From: Sulfuricurvum sp. 17-40-25
Lineage (GTDB): Bacteria; Campylobacterota; Campylobacteria; Campylobacterales; Sulfurimonadaceae
Reading direction: 5' to 3'
Length of the DNA stretch: 64,000 bases
Assembly: GCA_002282015.1 (NCBI GenBank)
Contig: NCIJ01000002.1
Span: 248,001 to 312,000, forward strand
The translations under genes were made by a program, and so were the position numbers. Shown piece after piece: positions 1 through 7,887 of this stretch; the first letter of the stretch is position 1, and every line of letters starts with the position of its first letter. Below the pieces are notes generated by a model, which saw nothing but the letters and a program-made list of their open reading frames with translations, was not told the DNA's origin and did no database searches.

Positions 1-1
1 A

Positions 2-70
2 GCTGGTATCCAACGATACTCCAAGATCTTTGGCAACATCACGCGGAGGAACACCGCTGGCAAGCAGCTT
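2..70 (-). pseudogene. Remnant of a resolvase/invertase-type helix-turn-helix
   Basis: Read on the minus strand this edge encodes 23 residues containing LLASGVPPRDVAKDLGVS. This resembles the C-terminal helix-turn-helix of serine recombinases (resolvase/DNA invertase family), which bind DNA beside the crossover site. A TAA stop lies directly upstream in the same frame, and no recombinase catalytic sequence follows it in bases 71-137. It therefore looks like a 5'-truncated or frameshifted fragment. The other end lies beyond the window, so the gene's true state cannot be judged. Transposase helix-turn-helix domains look similar and are an alternative. Confidence 0.35.
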
Positions 71-137
71 TTACGAATCGTTGTAGAGTAGAAAAATAAA
101 GAAGATATGGTCGCACAACGCGCCAAGCGTAGACTGC

Positions 138-530
138 TTACTTATTACCCGGAATAATTTTGTATTCTACAAGGATATACGTCACATCATTAGCATGTAA
201 CTCATCTATTATTTTATAATTTTGAATCTGTCGTTTCGTAAGAATCGTAATGTGCTGATCTACCTGAGTCGAAGTAATCTCACTGCTTTTGTGCACAGAG
301 GTAATTGAGCGTACATTGCTTTGTAGCTGTGTTGAAATATCGTTAAGTGCTTTGCTCTTTGCTTCTAAAAAATTCCTGCCACTCCCCACACCATAAACAT
401 TTGATTCAGTCATTAGAGGATGTTCAAGTACATAAACCGGAAGTGGATTTTGTGACTTTAACCAATTAAAAGGCCAAAATCCATACAGACTCTGGAAGCT
501 GATCATTAAAAGCAAAAAATATTTCCCCAC
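138..530 (-). CDS. Exported LPP20-domain-like protein, last gene of the lipoprotein operon
   Basis: A 130-residue protein with an N-terminal hydrophobic signal (MGKYFLLLMISFQSLYG) but no lipobox cysteine, so probably secreted to the periplasm. Residues 45-127 look like an LPP20-type domain: a G-x-G start (VYGVGSG), an Ala-rich helix (EAKSKALNDIS) and a final beta strand (YILVEYKII). LPP20 proteins of this phylum are outer-membrane or flagellar-disk associated (for example H. pylori Lpp20 and the FlgP family). It starts 12 bp after the preceding lipoprotein gene on the same strand, so it is probably the last gene of the operon. The exact role is unknown. Confidence 0.6.
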   Translation of the reverse strand: MGKYFLLLMISFQSLYGFWPFNWLKSQNPLPVYVLEHPLMTESNVYGVGSGRNFLEAKSKALNDISTQLQSNVRSITSVHKSSEITSTQVDQHITILTKRQIQNYKIIDELHANDVTYILVEYKIIPGNK

Positions 531-542
531 GCCCTACTCCAA

Positions 543-1445
543 TTAATATCTGGGACGAATAATATCGCCCACCTCTATTGCACTGTTGTGGTCTTCGTCA
601 TCCATCATCATCCATGCATACCGAGGTGTTATTTGATCTGACACTGTTGCGGTTCCAATACGTACTTTATTCGTTATTATTTTACCATCGACCTCATCTT
701 TAAAGACAAGTTCTTTAGAAACCAGCAGTTTATCCCCTTCCTTTAAGCCTTCATTTGTCCCCATGTTAACCATAAAAATAAATTCCTCATCATTTTCGAT
801 GGAAACTTTTTTACTAATAACTAATCCTTCTGGTCCTACTTCATTAGCAATTTGTTTCAAAAGTTTTGTAAGGGTACCTTGTAATGATTGGACATATTTA
901 GACCGCCCTACCTCTGATTTGTAGTTACTGATGACTCTATAACTTGGCGTATTATCCGCTTGAAAAAACTTTTTTTGCCCATCAGGAGTAGTAAGCTCAG
1001 CTACTACAGCTGTATTAACAAAATAGATCCAATAAGGATCTGTATAGTAACTCTCATCTTTGATTACTAAACCATTATCTGTCTTAATCTTCCGTAATTT
1101 TTTAACATATTTAGAAGGGGTAAATTTTGATTCAGAGCTTAGATTATGAAGAGTCAATTTTAATTTATAAGAACCGTTTTGATCGAGTTTAAATACTTTT
1201 TTTTCATCATTATATGCAAGAAAATAATCCCGCATCGTAAGCGTAAAATCACTCCATCCATTTGATTCTATTTTTACATTGGCATTAAGATCAGGATGGA
1301 TTACCTTGTAATTTTCTTTATTATTGTCTAAAATATTGATAGATGAGATATCCTTATATTTATACAAATCAACCTTCGTCGTTGCACATCCGCTTAACAA
1401 CAAAAGTGTTCCTGAAAGTATATAAAGGCTATTTAGCTGTTTCAC
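543..1445 (-). CDS. Lipoprotein, HP1454/FlgT-C-like
   Basis: A 300-residue lipoprotein: signal and lipobox LLLLSGC with Cys20 as the predicted lipidation site. The middle region is rich in beta strand. The C-terminal 85 residues (VSIENDEEFIFMVNMG onward) contain N-x-G-x-x-x-G-L-K-E-G-D, resembling the small beta-barrel at the end of FlgT-type proteins. The gene lies beside LPP20-like genes, as HP1454 lies beside lpp20 in H. pylori; this correspondence is from memory and is inference. Its start overlaps the end of the small lipoprotein gene, which suggests coupled translation. A role in the outer membrane or the flagellar base is possible but unproven. Confidence 0.6.
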   Translation of the reverse strand: MKQLNSLYILSGTLLLLSGCATTKVDLYKYKDISSINILDNNKENYKVIHPDLNANVKIESNGWSDFTLTMRDYFLAYNDEKKVFKLDQNGSYKLKLTLHNLSSESKFTPSKYVKKLRKIKTDNGLVIKDESYYTDPYWIYFVNTAVVAELTTPDGQKKFFQADNTPSYRVISNYKSEVGRSKYVQSLQGTLTKLLKQIANEVGPEGLVISKKVSIENDEEFIFMVNMGTNEGLKEGDKLLVSKELVFKDEVDGKIITNKVRIGTATVSDQITPRYAWMMMDDEDHNSAIEVGDIIRPRY

Positions 1446-1557
1446 GATCCAGTTCTCCCATCGTCTTATCCATCATCACGGCATTAGGATTTGCAGGATG
1501 AGAACTGCATCCCATGACCGACAAAGCTATCAAAATCACAAGGGCTACTGTCTTCAT
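1429..1557 (-). CDS. 42-residue lipoprotein
   Basis: A small ORF encoding MKTVALVILIALSVMGCSSH followed by a short hydrophilic tail, 42 residues in all. The hydrophobic stretch ends in VMGC, a good lipobox with Cys17. Its ATG shares a base with the stop of the upstream LPP20 gene (TAATG), and its own end overlaps the start of the next lipoprotein, so translation is probably coupled across all three genes. The mature peptide is only 26 residues. It may be a structural partner of the LPP20-like proteins. No homology-based function is claimed. Confidence 0.7.
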   Translation of the reverse strand: MKTVALVILIALSVMGCSSHPANPNAVMMDKTMGELDRETAK

Positions 1558-2108
1558 TATTTTTTACCCTCGCCATCGAGTTCTTTCCACACTTGGGTCG
1601 CTTGAAACTTGTGCCACAGTGCTTCTTGGTTGTTAAACGATGATTGTACGCTTGATTTGATCTGCTGATCGACAATTGTCGCATCCAATGCGTACAGAGT
1701 GTAGAGGACTCCAGTATCTTTATCTAAAAAGAGTTTCTTTTGCTGAGACTGTCTCAAGGTCACATCAGAGATCTGCTTTGTAGCGTATTGGACTGCATGA
1801 TCCATTGTCGCATCTTCACCAAGTCCTAGTTCCTGTGTAGCACGTTTGTACATATTTTTGACACGAAGTTCCATCTGGCGCCCTAACTCGTCACGTGCAA
1901 CAGCTGCAGCTTCAATACGTTGCATCTCTATATCCTGTGCTTTATTTGGTTTTGCGGAACCGGATGCTGCATACTTATCACCCAATACTGTCGGTTCTTG
2001 GTACCATTGCGGCAGATCATTAAACACGTTACGATTCTCCGGCTGATTAACACAACCTCCTAACGTGATTATTACTATCCCTAGAGCTAAAAGTAGTTTC
2101 GTCTGCAT
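1557..2108 (-). CDS. LPP20 family lipoprotein
   Basis: A 183-residue lipoprotein with lipobox TLGGC (Cys19), first gene of the operon. After a short linker with LPQWYQEP, an LPP20-like domain follows: KYAASGSAKPN, then a long helix with MQRIEAAAVARDELGRQMELRV, and a C-terminal region with a coiled-coil look (QQKKLFLDKD). The family includes the surface lipoprotein Lpp20 of H. pylori and FlgP of the campylobacters, which forms the basal disk of the flagellar motor. No flagellar genes are adjacent here, so a general envelope role is equally likely. The upstream 85 bp are AT-rich and presumably hold the promoter. Confidence 0.75.
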   Translation of the reverse strand: MQTKLLLALGIVIITLGGCVNQPENRNVFNDLPQWYQEPTVLGDKYAASGSAKPNKAQDIEMQRIEAAAVARDELGRQMELRVKNMYKRATQELGLGEDATMDHAVQYATKQISDVTLRQSQQKKLFLDKDTGVLYTLYALDATIVDQQIKSSVQSSFNNQEALWHKFQATQVWKELDGEGKK

Positions 2109-2193
2109 TGTGATTCCTTTGGTTTTTAATACGCTTATTATTTAATATTATTGTGTATCAATCGTGAATTATAAAAATGTAGAGTAGCTAGTA

Positions 2194-3543
2194 TTACGTC
2201 ATTAAATGATGATTTTGTGAAACTTCCTCCAGCTTATCAACACTGTATCTCCATGTAACAAATGCCGATAACGTTACGATGAGAGCTATACCTATCCAAA
2301 TCCAAATAACATCAAGCCCTAAATACGCAATTAAACTCAACACCAAAATCGGTGCAAGTATCTGTCTAACAATAGAAATGTAAAATATAAAAGCAGGTTT
2401 CTCAATCCCCTGAAGCATGGCAAGATGGACAAAGATGACTACAAAATAAAAGAGGATAAACGCTTCTACTCTTAAATACAAAACCCCTGCTTCAATTACT
2501 TTACTATCTTGCGTAAAGAACTGCATAAACTGTTCTGCTCCCATGAGCAGTGCTATCATGCCGATGATAGAGATCAATCCCCCGTAATACAGTGATATTT
2601 TGAGTGTCTGAGCAATGCGTTCAAACTGTTTCGCCCCATTATTTTGTGCCACTATTGCTAAAACAGCAACATTGAGTCCGATGGTCGGCATCAATATGAT
2701 TTGTTCAATTCGCATACCGATTCCAAATGCAGCAACTACTTCCTGACCATAAGGGGCAGCAAAATAAGTCATGATAAAAATTCCCATAGCCATCATCACC
2801 ATATTAATACTTGGCGGAAACCCTTGCTTCATCAAGGATTGAAAAACTTCCCAATCAAGTGAAAAGTTCTTATAACCATCCAATAAAGGAGTTTTTGTTA
2901 ATTTATAAAAAAGATAGACAACCGTAATCAACTCTGTAATGACCGTAGCCGTAGAGATCCCGCTCACACCTAAAGGCTCGATTCCCAATCCTCCATACAC
3001 AAACCAATAGTCCAATCCAACATTCAAAAATGCAGAAACAATCAAAATATTTCTAAATGAGACCGTATCACCTACTGCGTTTAATAAGGCATTGATAAAA
3101 AAGGCAAACACAAAAAATACGGAACCGTATAAAATAACATTTATATAGTCCAATGATTCTTCTAAATAAAAACCATGGGCTCCCAATAGACTCATCAAAT
3201 ACGGAGTTGAAAGAACGCCTACAATTGTTAATACAAAAGAGAGAAATAACGCAAATACCAAAGAGTTAAGCGCTATGTGTACCGCCATTGGACGATCTTT
3301 TTTACCCAGAGCATTTCCAACCAGTGCAGTTACCGCTTCACTCATCCCCCCCGCAATAGCAATCATCATAAAAAAAAGAGAAAATGAGAGTGTAAGAGCC
3401 GACAGTGCCTGTGTGGATATCTGTCCGGCAAAATAAGTATCCGTAACGTTGTACATCGTATGAAAGAAAAACCCGATACTCGCAGGAATGGAAAGTTTTT
3501 TGATCTGTGTTTTGATATCGCCTTGCGTTAAATCCATATCCAT
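2194..3543 (-). CDS. MATE family multidrug/Na+ antiporter
   Basis: A 449-residue integral membrane protein with about 12 hydrophobic segments in two similar halves, as in MATE exporters, which expel cationic drugs or metabolites in exchange for Na+ or H+. It begins DLTQGDIKTQIKKLSIPASI, the typical amphipathic N-terminus (G-x-I-x-x-x-L...P), followed by YNVTDTYFAGQIS, the usual D-x-x-F/Y-x-G in helix 1. Length matches the family. It lies 4 bp after ycaO on the same strand and is probably cotranscribed with it. The substrate cannot be told from sequence. Confidence 0.9.
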   Translation of the reverse strand: MDMDLTQGDIKTQIKKLSIPASIGFFFHTMYNVTDTYFAGQISTQALSALTLSFSLFFMMIAIAGGMSEAVTALVGNALGKKDRPMAVHIALNSLVFALFLSFVLTIVGVLSTPYLMSLLGAHGFYLEESLDYINVILYGSVFFVFAFFINALLNAVGDTVSFRNILIVSAFLNVGLDYWFVYGGLGIEPLGVSGISTATVITELITVVYLFYKLTKTPLLDGYKNFSLDWEVFQSLMKQGFPPSINMVMMAMGIFIMTYFAAPYGQEVVAAFGIGMRIEQIILMPTIGLNVAVLAIVAQNNGAKQFERIAQTLKISLYYGGLISIIGMIALLMGAEQFMQFFTQDSKVIEAGVLYLRVEAFILFYFVVIFVHLAMLQGIEKPAFIFYISIVRQILAPILVLSLIAYLGLDVIWIWIGIALIVTLSAFVTWRYSVDKLEEVSQNHHLMT

Positions 3544-3547
3544 CCGG

Positions 3548-5176
3548 TTAGCTTTTTTGAATCATCAAGGCTTTTTTGACCTCTAGTCGATCATACAGTT
3601 TGAGCATATTATGATAATCCTGATGCAAAGAGACATCAATCAAAAATGCTTCGCCCTCGATGATCAGAAGTGCTTTTTCAACTTTTTCTTTTCCATAGAT
3701 ATCAAACAGTGCTTCTTCGTACTCTTCCCACGGCAGTTCTGCTTCACCCATACGTATGAGCTCTGCAACGATATGCCCCATCTTATCGGTTCCAAACTCT
3801 AGGAGAGGAATTGCTTCATCTGCATTTCCAGCCAACAAATATATTTGCGCTTTTAACTGCGCCATCGTAAAGTTATTATTAAAAATAACACCTATGTATT
3901 TCTCCACATTGATCGTATCTTCGAGTGACTCGATGTAATCCAATATTTCCTCAGGGTCAAACTGGGCAAAATCCAACACCATTTCGCGGATAAGTTTTCC
4001 GTTATTTTTGTTGTTGTAGCTCAAATCTTCGATGGGATAGACTTCTGACACACTAGGGACGATCATCTGGCATGAATAGAATCCTAGGTAGTTGTATTCC
4101 CGTACGTACATCTCTTTTTTCATCTCTTTTAAAATACCCAGCAAGTACTCGTATTCAGCAACACTACCCTCGCCCTTATAATCCCATGGTGTGTAGTTGA
4201 AACTCTTTTTAGCACTCAAAAATCCAAATCCGATTTTACCGTTAGAATCTATAAAGTGTGATTCTATGTTGAAGCTGTCCGAAACCAGACTCATATCAAA
4301 CGTTGGTATTTCAAACGCATCCAGATTCTCCAAATCACGGCCTTGCATCAGTTCGGTCATCGTACGCTCCAACGATACCTGCAATATTGGATGTGCTCCA
4401 AAAGAGACAAAAAGCGTTGAGTTCTCTGGATTGATCAGAGATATGGCCGTAACCGGAAATTTTCCGCCCAATGAAGCATCTAAAACTTCAACAACATAGC
4501 CCAATGCTCGCAGTGCATGAAGGTCATGACTAAGTCTCTCAAATGAGTGGATGACTTCTTCGGGAAATTTCGGGAGAGCGTAGCCGTTTTTTATGATCTC
4601 TATTTTGGCGTAACGCTCAAATATTTCACTCAGTGCTTGAACTTTTGCTTCTTCGGGAGTATTGCCCGTTGCCAAGCCATTACTCACGTACAGATTGCTC
4701 AAAATATTGAGAGGAATATAGACAGTCTCTTGGGTAGAGTACTGCGTAAACGGTAATGCTACGATCTTATCCTCATAATCACTGTTGTAATCCACCAGGT
4801 CTTCGTCAGTCAAAATACCTGCTGGATCATAAATTTTACGCAATGCACTATTGAGATATCCACCGCCAAACTCAAAGGCAACTTCGTCAGGATAATATTT
4901 GCGATTTGGGAGATGAAAGTCGATAAAAAAGTTGTTGGTTTGTAACCGCTCGATGTATTCACCTAATGCGCTTGCTTTGGAAGCATCGGAGACAATCCCC
5001 TTACCATTTGAGTAGATATGGCGAGGCGCTTCAATCGAAGCTAAATTAACAGAGTAGCAGTACTCTAGTGGATGTTTTTCCTGTGAAAAAATAGCTTCAC
5101 ATCCGACATCGACCAAAACCGCTTCCATCTTTTTAATGGATTCTTCGAGTGGGGCATCTTTGGATAATAAATTCAT
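3548..5176 (-). CDS. ycaO: YcaO domain protein, RimO-associated type
   Basis: A 542-residue YcaO protein. YcaO domains bind ATP and activate amide bonds; the E. coli-type protein assists RimO in beta-methylthiolation of ribosomal protein S12. Visible signatures are SALGEYIERLQTN, the E-x-x-E-R motif EIFERYAKIEI and NPENSTLFVSFGAHP. The C-terminal ~130 residues form helical pairs (LKAQIYLLAGNADEAIPLLEFG), like the TPR-like tail of the long E. coli form (about 586 residues), unlike most azole-forming RiPP cyclases. No cyclodehydratase partner or dehydrogenase lies nearby. It is transcribed with the MATE gene. Function in S12 modification is the default; a MATE-linked peptide pathway is unlikely. 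Confidence 0.85.
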   Translation of the reverse strand: MNLLSKDAPLEESIKKMEAVLVDVGCEAIFSQEKHPLEYCYSVNLASIEAPRHIYSNGKGIVSDASKASALGEYIERLQTNNFFIDFHLPNRKYYPDEVAFEFGGGYLNSALRKIYDPAGILTDEDLVDYNSDYEDKIVALPFTQYSTQETVYIPLNILSNLYVSNGLATGNTPEEAKVQALSEIFERYAKIEIIKNGYALPKFPEEVIHSFERLSHDLHALRALGYVVEVLDASLGGKFPVTAISLINPENSTLFVSFGAHPILQVSLERTMTELMQGRDLENLDAFEIPTFDMSLVSDSFNIESHFIDSNGKIGFGFLSAKKSFNYTPWDYKGEGSVAEYEYLLGILKEMKKEMYVREYNYLGFYSCQMIVPSVSEVYPIEDLSYNNKNNGKLIREMVLDFAQFDPEEILDYIESLEDTINVEKYIGVIFNNNFTMAQLKAQIYLLAGNADEAIPLLEFGTDKMGHIVAELIRMGEAELPWEEYEEALFDIYGKEKVEKALLIIEGEAFLIDVSLHQDYHNMLKLYDRLEVKKALMIQKS

Positions 5177-5239
5177 ATATAGCTTTCAATTTTAGATAGA
5201 GGGAGTATAGCAAAATAGCAGGAAGTTTTACATTAGGGG

Positions 5240-5258
5240 GCCAAGGGAAAGCCCTTGG
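5240..5258. other. Short hairpin between the 19-codon ORF and ycaO
   Basis: The arms CCAAGGG and CCCTTGG around a 4-base loop can fold on either strand. No T-run follows on either side, so it is not a convincing terminator. On the minus strand it lies just after the 19-codon ORF and before ycaO. It may stabilise the 3' end of the short transcript or act as a leader structure for ycaO. Confidence 0.4.
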
Positions 5259-5264
5259 CTACAC

Positions 5265-5324
5265 TCAATTGAGCATAGGTGCAAAGATGCACATAAGTAG
5301 TAACGCGAATAACAACTTATCCAT
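5265..5324 (-). CDS. Candidate type I toxin peptide (19 residues)
   Basis: This minus-strand ORF encodes MDKLLFALLLMCIFAPMLN: a charged start, one hydrophobic helix and a short tail, the usual form of type I membrane toxins. A Shine-Dalgarno-like AAGGGGG lies 6 bases before the ATG. Its start region (5305-5314 and 5335-5343) is complementary to the first ~20 bases of a small-RNA-like unit encoded just upstream on the same strand. I see no separate promoter for this ORF, so expression may need read-through of the terminator at 5358-5395. Alternatives are a leader peptide for ycaO or a chance ORF. No known family is claimed. Confidence 0.45.
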   Translation of the reverse strand: MDKLLFALLLMCIFAPMLN

Positions 5325-5357
5325 AAAGAACCCCCTTTCATGCATTCTTTGGAGGGT

Positions 5358-5395
5358 AAAAAAAAAGGTCGAGGGGTAATTAATCCCTCGACCTT
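5358..5395 (-). terminator. Strong intrinsic terminator of the small-RNA unit
   Basis: On the minus strand the 11-bp arms AAGGTCGAGGG and CCCTCGACCTT enclose a 9-base loop and are followed by a run of T residues (5358-5366). This is the strongest terminator hairpin I noticed in the window, yet it lies between no annotated genes, which argues that a short transcript ends here. Confidence 0.8.
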
Positions 5396-5436
5396 AATAT
5401 TACCGCTCCATTGAACGCATGAAAAGTGTTATTCGC
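5358..5436 (-). ncRNA. Candidate antitoxin small RNA (~79 nt)
   Basis: A perfect TATAAT (5443-5448, minus strand) lies 7 bases before a G at 5436. About 45 bases further comes a strong intrinsic terminator, so a transcript near 79 nt is predicted. Its first ten bases, GCGAATAACA, are fully complementary to codons 4-7 of the 19-codon ORF. The next ten, CTTTTCATGC, match the complement of the region just before its Shine-Dalgarno with one extra base. Pairing would loop out the start codon. This fits an antitoxin RNA, or equally a self-inhibiting leader if transcription reads through. Confidence 0.45.
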
Positions 5437-5442
5437 AAAAGA

Positions 5443-5448
5443 ATTATA
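5443..5448 (-). promoter_or_regulatory. -10 element of the small-RNA unit
   Basis: A consensus TATAAT on the minus strand in a very AT-rich stretch, 7 bases before the predicted start at 5436. No well-spaced TTGACA is present, which is normal for vegetative promoters of Campylobacterota. Confidence 0.5.
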
Positions 5449-5485
5449 TCATAAAATAATATTCATTAAATCACAACATTTCTTC

Positions 5486-6649
5486 TTATTTTGCCTTTAT
5501 GTTAAGTGGTTGGTTGTATTTTTCAAATGTTACTTTATTCATCGGTACGACTCCATCTTTATTTATCATTTTTAAATCTTTAAAATCTTTTGCAGAATAT
5601 TCAAATTTTGAACCTTGACTAAGTATAAGTTCATCGCGATATTGAAGTACAGCTATGTATGTGTACTTGTTTTGATTTTTTCTATATAATGCATACGCCA
5701 GCGCACGGTTTGTAGATCGTAGCGCTAAATCACCACTATAACTAGTACGTTTCTGTGCCTTGGGCGTACCTTTAGGTATGGTATATGAGGGAAACCTCTC
5801 AGTCTTATCTAGCAGTAATGCTCTAATTACAATATCTTTACCTGCATCAGTAGTCATAAAAAAAACTGAGCCATCATCCTTTTTGATAGCATGGAGAATT
5901 TGACCCATCTTTACGATTAAATAGTCATCTATATACTTAACATTACTCGTAACAAGTACATCTTTTAAATTTAGTGAAGATTTATCAATTATCACAAATT
6001 TACCACCAGCAGTAACATAGTAAATGACACTACCACCCATCACCAATTCCCCCCTATATATAACCAGAGACTGTTTAAAACTGCTGTCATTTTCTAGGTG
6101 TACATCAAAATTATATGACTGTTCAGTAAGATTTGCACTTTTTACTTTCGTTAATTCAGGAACTCTCCATATATCCATATAAAGGCTAGGACTAAGATAA
6201 TAAGGTGACTTTGGTTGGCTCCTCTCTTGCTGATCTGGAACATAAACAATATAAAGCAAATTGTTATCAACAGAATGGGATAAATTTTTAAAAGGTAGTT
6301 GTTTTTCTATTTTTTGACTTTTTAAATCATAAAGTACCAGCTCATCCCGAGAGATAATAAGTACTTTTGTTTCATCATTTAATAAATACACATCTCTATG
6401 ATTTTTAGCTTGTGCTATATGTTCTAGTGGCACAAGTGGAAGCTCCCATTGTTGCAGTTTTTTGAGTGGTGATAAACTCCAATGGATAAAATAATTATCT
6501 TTAAGTGTATAAAAACTTTTTCCATCAGTAGCCAATACTGCACTATCAATCATTCCTTGTTCAAGGTCAAAATAAGGCTCCACTATCTCTTCACGTTCCC
6601 CTGCAAACAAAGAAAACGCAAACAGTAAAACTAAGAGTATTTTTTTCAT
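5486..6649 (-). CDS. Secreted protein of unknown function, beta-propeller-like
   Basis: A 387-residue protein with a clear signal peptide (MKKILLVLLFAFSLFAG). The mature part consists of repeated short beta strands with patterns such as YTLKDNYFIHWSL, LVLYDLKSQKI and LYMDIWRVPEL, suggesting a WD40/PQQ-like beta-propeller. No catalytic motif or metal site is visible. It stands alone: the upstream gene is divergent, and the downstream 5.2-5.5 kb region is the small-RNA locus. It is probably periplasmic. I do not recognise the family. Confidence 0.6.
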   Translation of the reverse strand: MKKILLVLLFAFSLFAGEREEIVEPYFDLEQGMIDSAVLATDGKSFYTLKDNYFIHWSLSPLKKLQQWELPLVPLEHIAQAKNHRDVYLLNDETKVLIISRDELVLYDLKSQKIEKQLPFKNLSHSVDNNLLYIVYVPDQQERSQPKSPYYLSPSLYMDIWRVPELTKVKSANLTEQSYNFDVHLENDSSFKQSLVIYRGELVMGGSVIYYVTAGGKFVIIDKSSLNLKDVLVTSNVKYIDDYLIVKMGQILHAIKKDDGSVFFMTTDAGKDIVIRALLLDKTERFPSYTIPKGTPKAQKRTSYSGDLALRSTNRALAYALYRKNQNKYTYIAVLQYRDELILSQGSKFEYSAKDFKDLKMINKDGVVPMNKVTFEKYNQPLNIKAK

Positions 6650-6778
6650 ATAGCTGCCTTTTTAATGAATAATTACGTTATTTTATGTTTTAAATAAAGC
6701 GAGTATATCAAAATAGCGGGGAATTTCACCTAAGGAGGCGATACGAAATCTTAAGAGCGAATTTGATATTATGCTCGT

Positions 6779-7258
6779 ATGACAACACTTGAAATGAAAA
6801 AATTTGGTGATTTTAATAAAGACGATGTTTTTAGAATCTCCATAGTAACCGATGATTTAGAAATCCTTACCAATGAGGATTTACGCTCGTATAAAAACCT
6901 CACGAGCATCGTATTGGAAAATAATCAGAACCTGAAAAAGATTGATCTCAGGGGTAATGAATCTATAAAGTACCTCTGTTTGGGAACGTGTGACAACCTG
7001 ACAGAGATCAACATAGATCAAACCAACATCAACAATATAGACCTGTATGACTTGGTCTCGTTACAATCTATAGAAATGGGGAATACACAACTTCTCAATC
7101 TCAAAAATCTTATCTCCGAAAACATCACGAAACAGTTTTTATACATCGAGGATGCTATATTGGAATCTTTTGATAGAAGAATCAAGGCAACCGATGAGGG
7201 TGATGAGAAGAATAGCTTGATCAAAGCATATGAAGAGTATCTAGAATCCTCTGACTAA
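6779..7258 (+). CDS. Leucine-rich-repeat-like protein
   Basis: A 159-residue acidic protein without signal peptide. Residues 30-115 show irregular leucine-rich spacing (LTSIVLENNQNLKKIDLRGN, IKYLCLGTCDNLTEINI, NNIDLYDLVSLQSIEMGN) with a period of about 22-24 residues, so it probably forms a short solenoid used for protein binding. The C-terminus is a charged helix. It precedes the ParA-like gene by 44 bp on the same strand and may be transcribed with it. Function unknown. Confidence 0.6.
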   Translation: MTTLEMKKFGDFNKDDVFRISIVTDDLEILTNEDLRSYKNLTSIVLENNQNLKKIDLRGNESIKYLCLGTCDNLTEINIDQTNINNIDLYDLVSLQSIEMGNTQLLNLKNLISENITKQFLYIEDAILESFDRRIKATDEGDEKNSLIKAYEEYLESSD

Positions 7259-7302
7259 GAGAGCCTATGCTATAGTTACGCAAACAATTAGTATGGAAAA
7301 TC

Positions 7303-7887
7303 ATGGCTATTATCTCTATCGCATCGACAAAAGGGGGAGTGGGTAAGACCTCTCTGGCTTTCTCTCTGGCAAAAGACCTCGGGTATCGCTATGCGACCAA
7401 TGATATGTCAGTGGTACTGAATAAATACAAAAATGCCCGCTATTATCCCAATAAAATCCCCCTTCATCCCGATACAGTCTACGATTTTGGAGGATTTGAT
7501 GCCCAACATGCAGACGAGATACTACTCGCTTCCGATATTATCCTCGTTGCCACTATCAATGACCTAAACTCCATTATGAAAAGTTTGATCTTTATTAAAA
7601 AGTATAAAGAAAAGACCATCCTCGTTTTTGCCAATATGATCGATAATCCCAATGATGCCGCCGTTATCCGTCAAAAGATACATGAGCACTTCCCTAATCT
7701 CGCCTTCACCTATCTACGCCGTACCAAGTTGCTCAAAAATGCGCTTGAGACAGGGATGAGTGCCAGTGAACTGTATGAATCAAACAATCACAGTAAACAT
7801 CTCTATAAACAAGCCTACAAGGAATATAACAAGATTCTAAAACTTTTCACCACCGATGGACAATATTTTCAAAGTACTGTTCAATGA
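7303..7887 (+). CDS. ParA/MinD-type ATPase
   Basis: A 194-residue P-loop ATPase with the deviant Walker A motif STKGGVGKTSLAFSLAKDLG at the N-terminus and DFGGFDAQHADEI in the switch region. Such proteins form ATP-dependent dimers that position plasmids, chromosomes or large complexes. It is shorter than chromosomal ParA or MinD (250-270 residues) and lacks a C-terminal membrane helix, like orphan ParA proteins that place chemoreceptors or enzymes. No ParB gene is adjacent. It overlaps the radical SAM gene by 4 bp, so the two are likely cotranslated. The cargo is unknown. Confidence 0.8.
   Translation: MAIISIASTKGGVGKTSLAFSLAKDLGYRYATNDMSVVLNKYKNARYYPNKIPLHPDTVYDFGGFDAQHADEILLASDIILVATINDLNSIMKSLIFIKKYKEKTILVFANMIDNPNDAAVIRQKIHEHFPNLAFTYLRRTKLLKNALETGMSASELYESNNHSKHLYKQAYKEYNKILKLFTTDGQYFQSTVQ

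Noticed and set aside
1484-1684. A 66-codon frame overlapping two lipoprotein genes
   Set aside because: It lacks a lipobox or signal and overlaps better-supported coupled genes.
3548-5324. YcaO plus exporter plus short upstream ORF as a RiPP cluster
   Set aside because: YcaO is of the long RimO-associated type, no cyclodehydratase partner is present, and the 19-residue peptide is a plain hydrophobic helix with one cysteine and no Ser/Thr/Cys-rich core.
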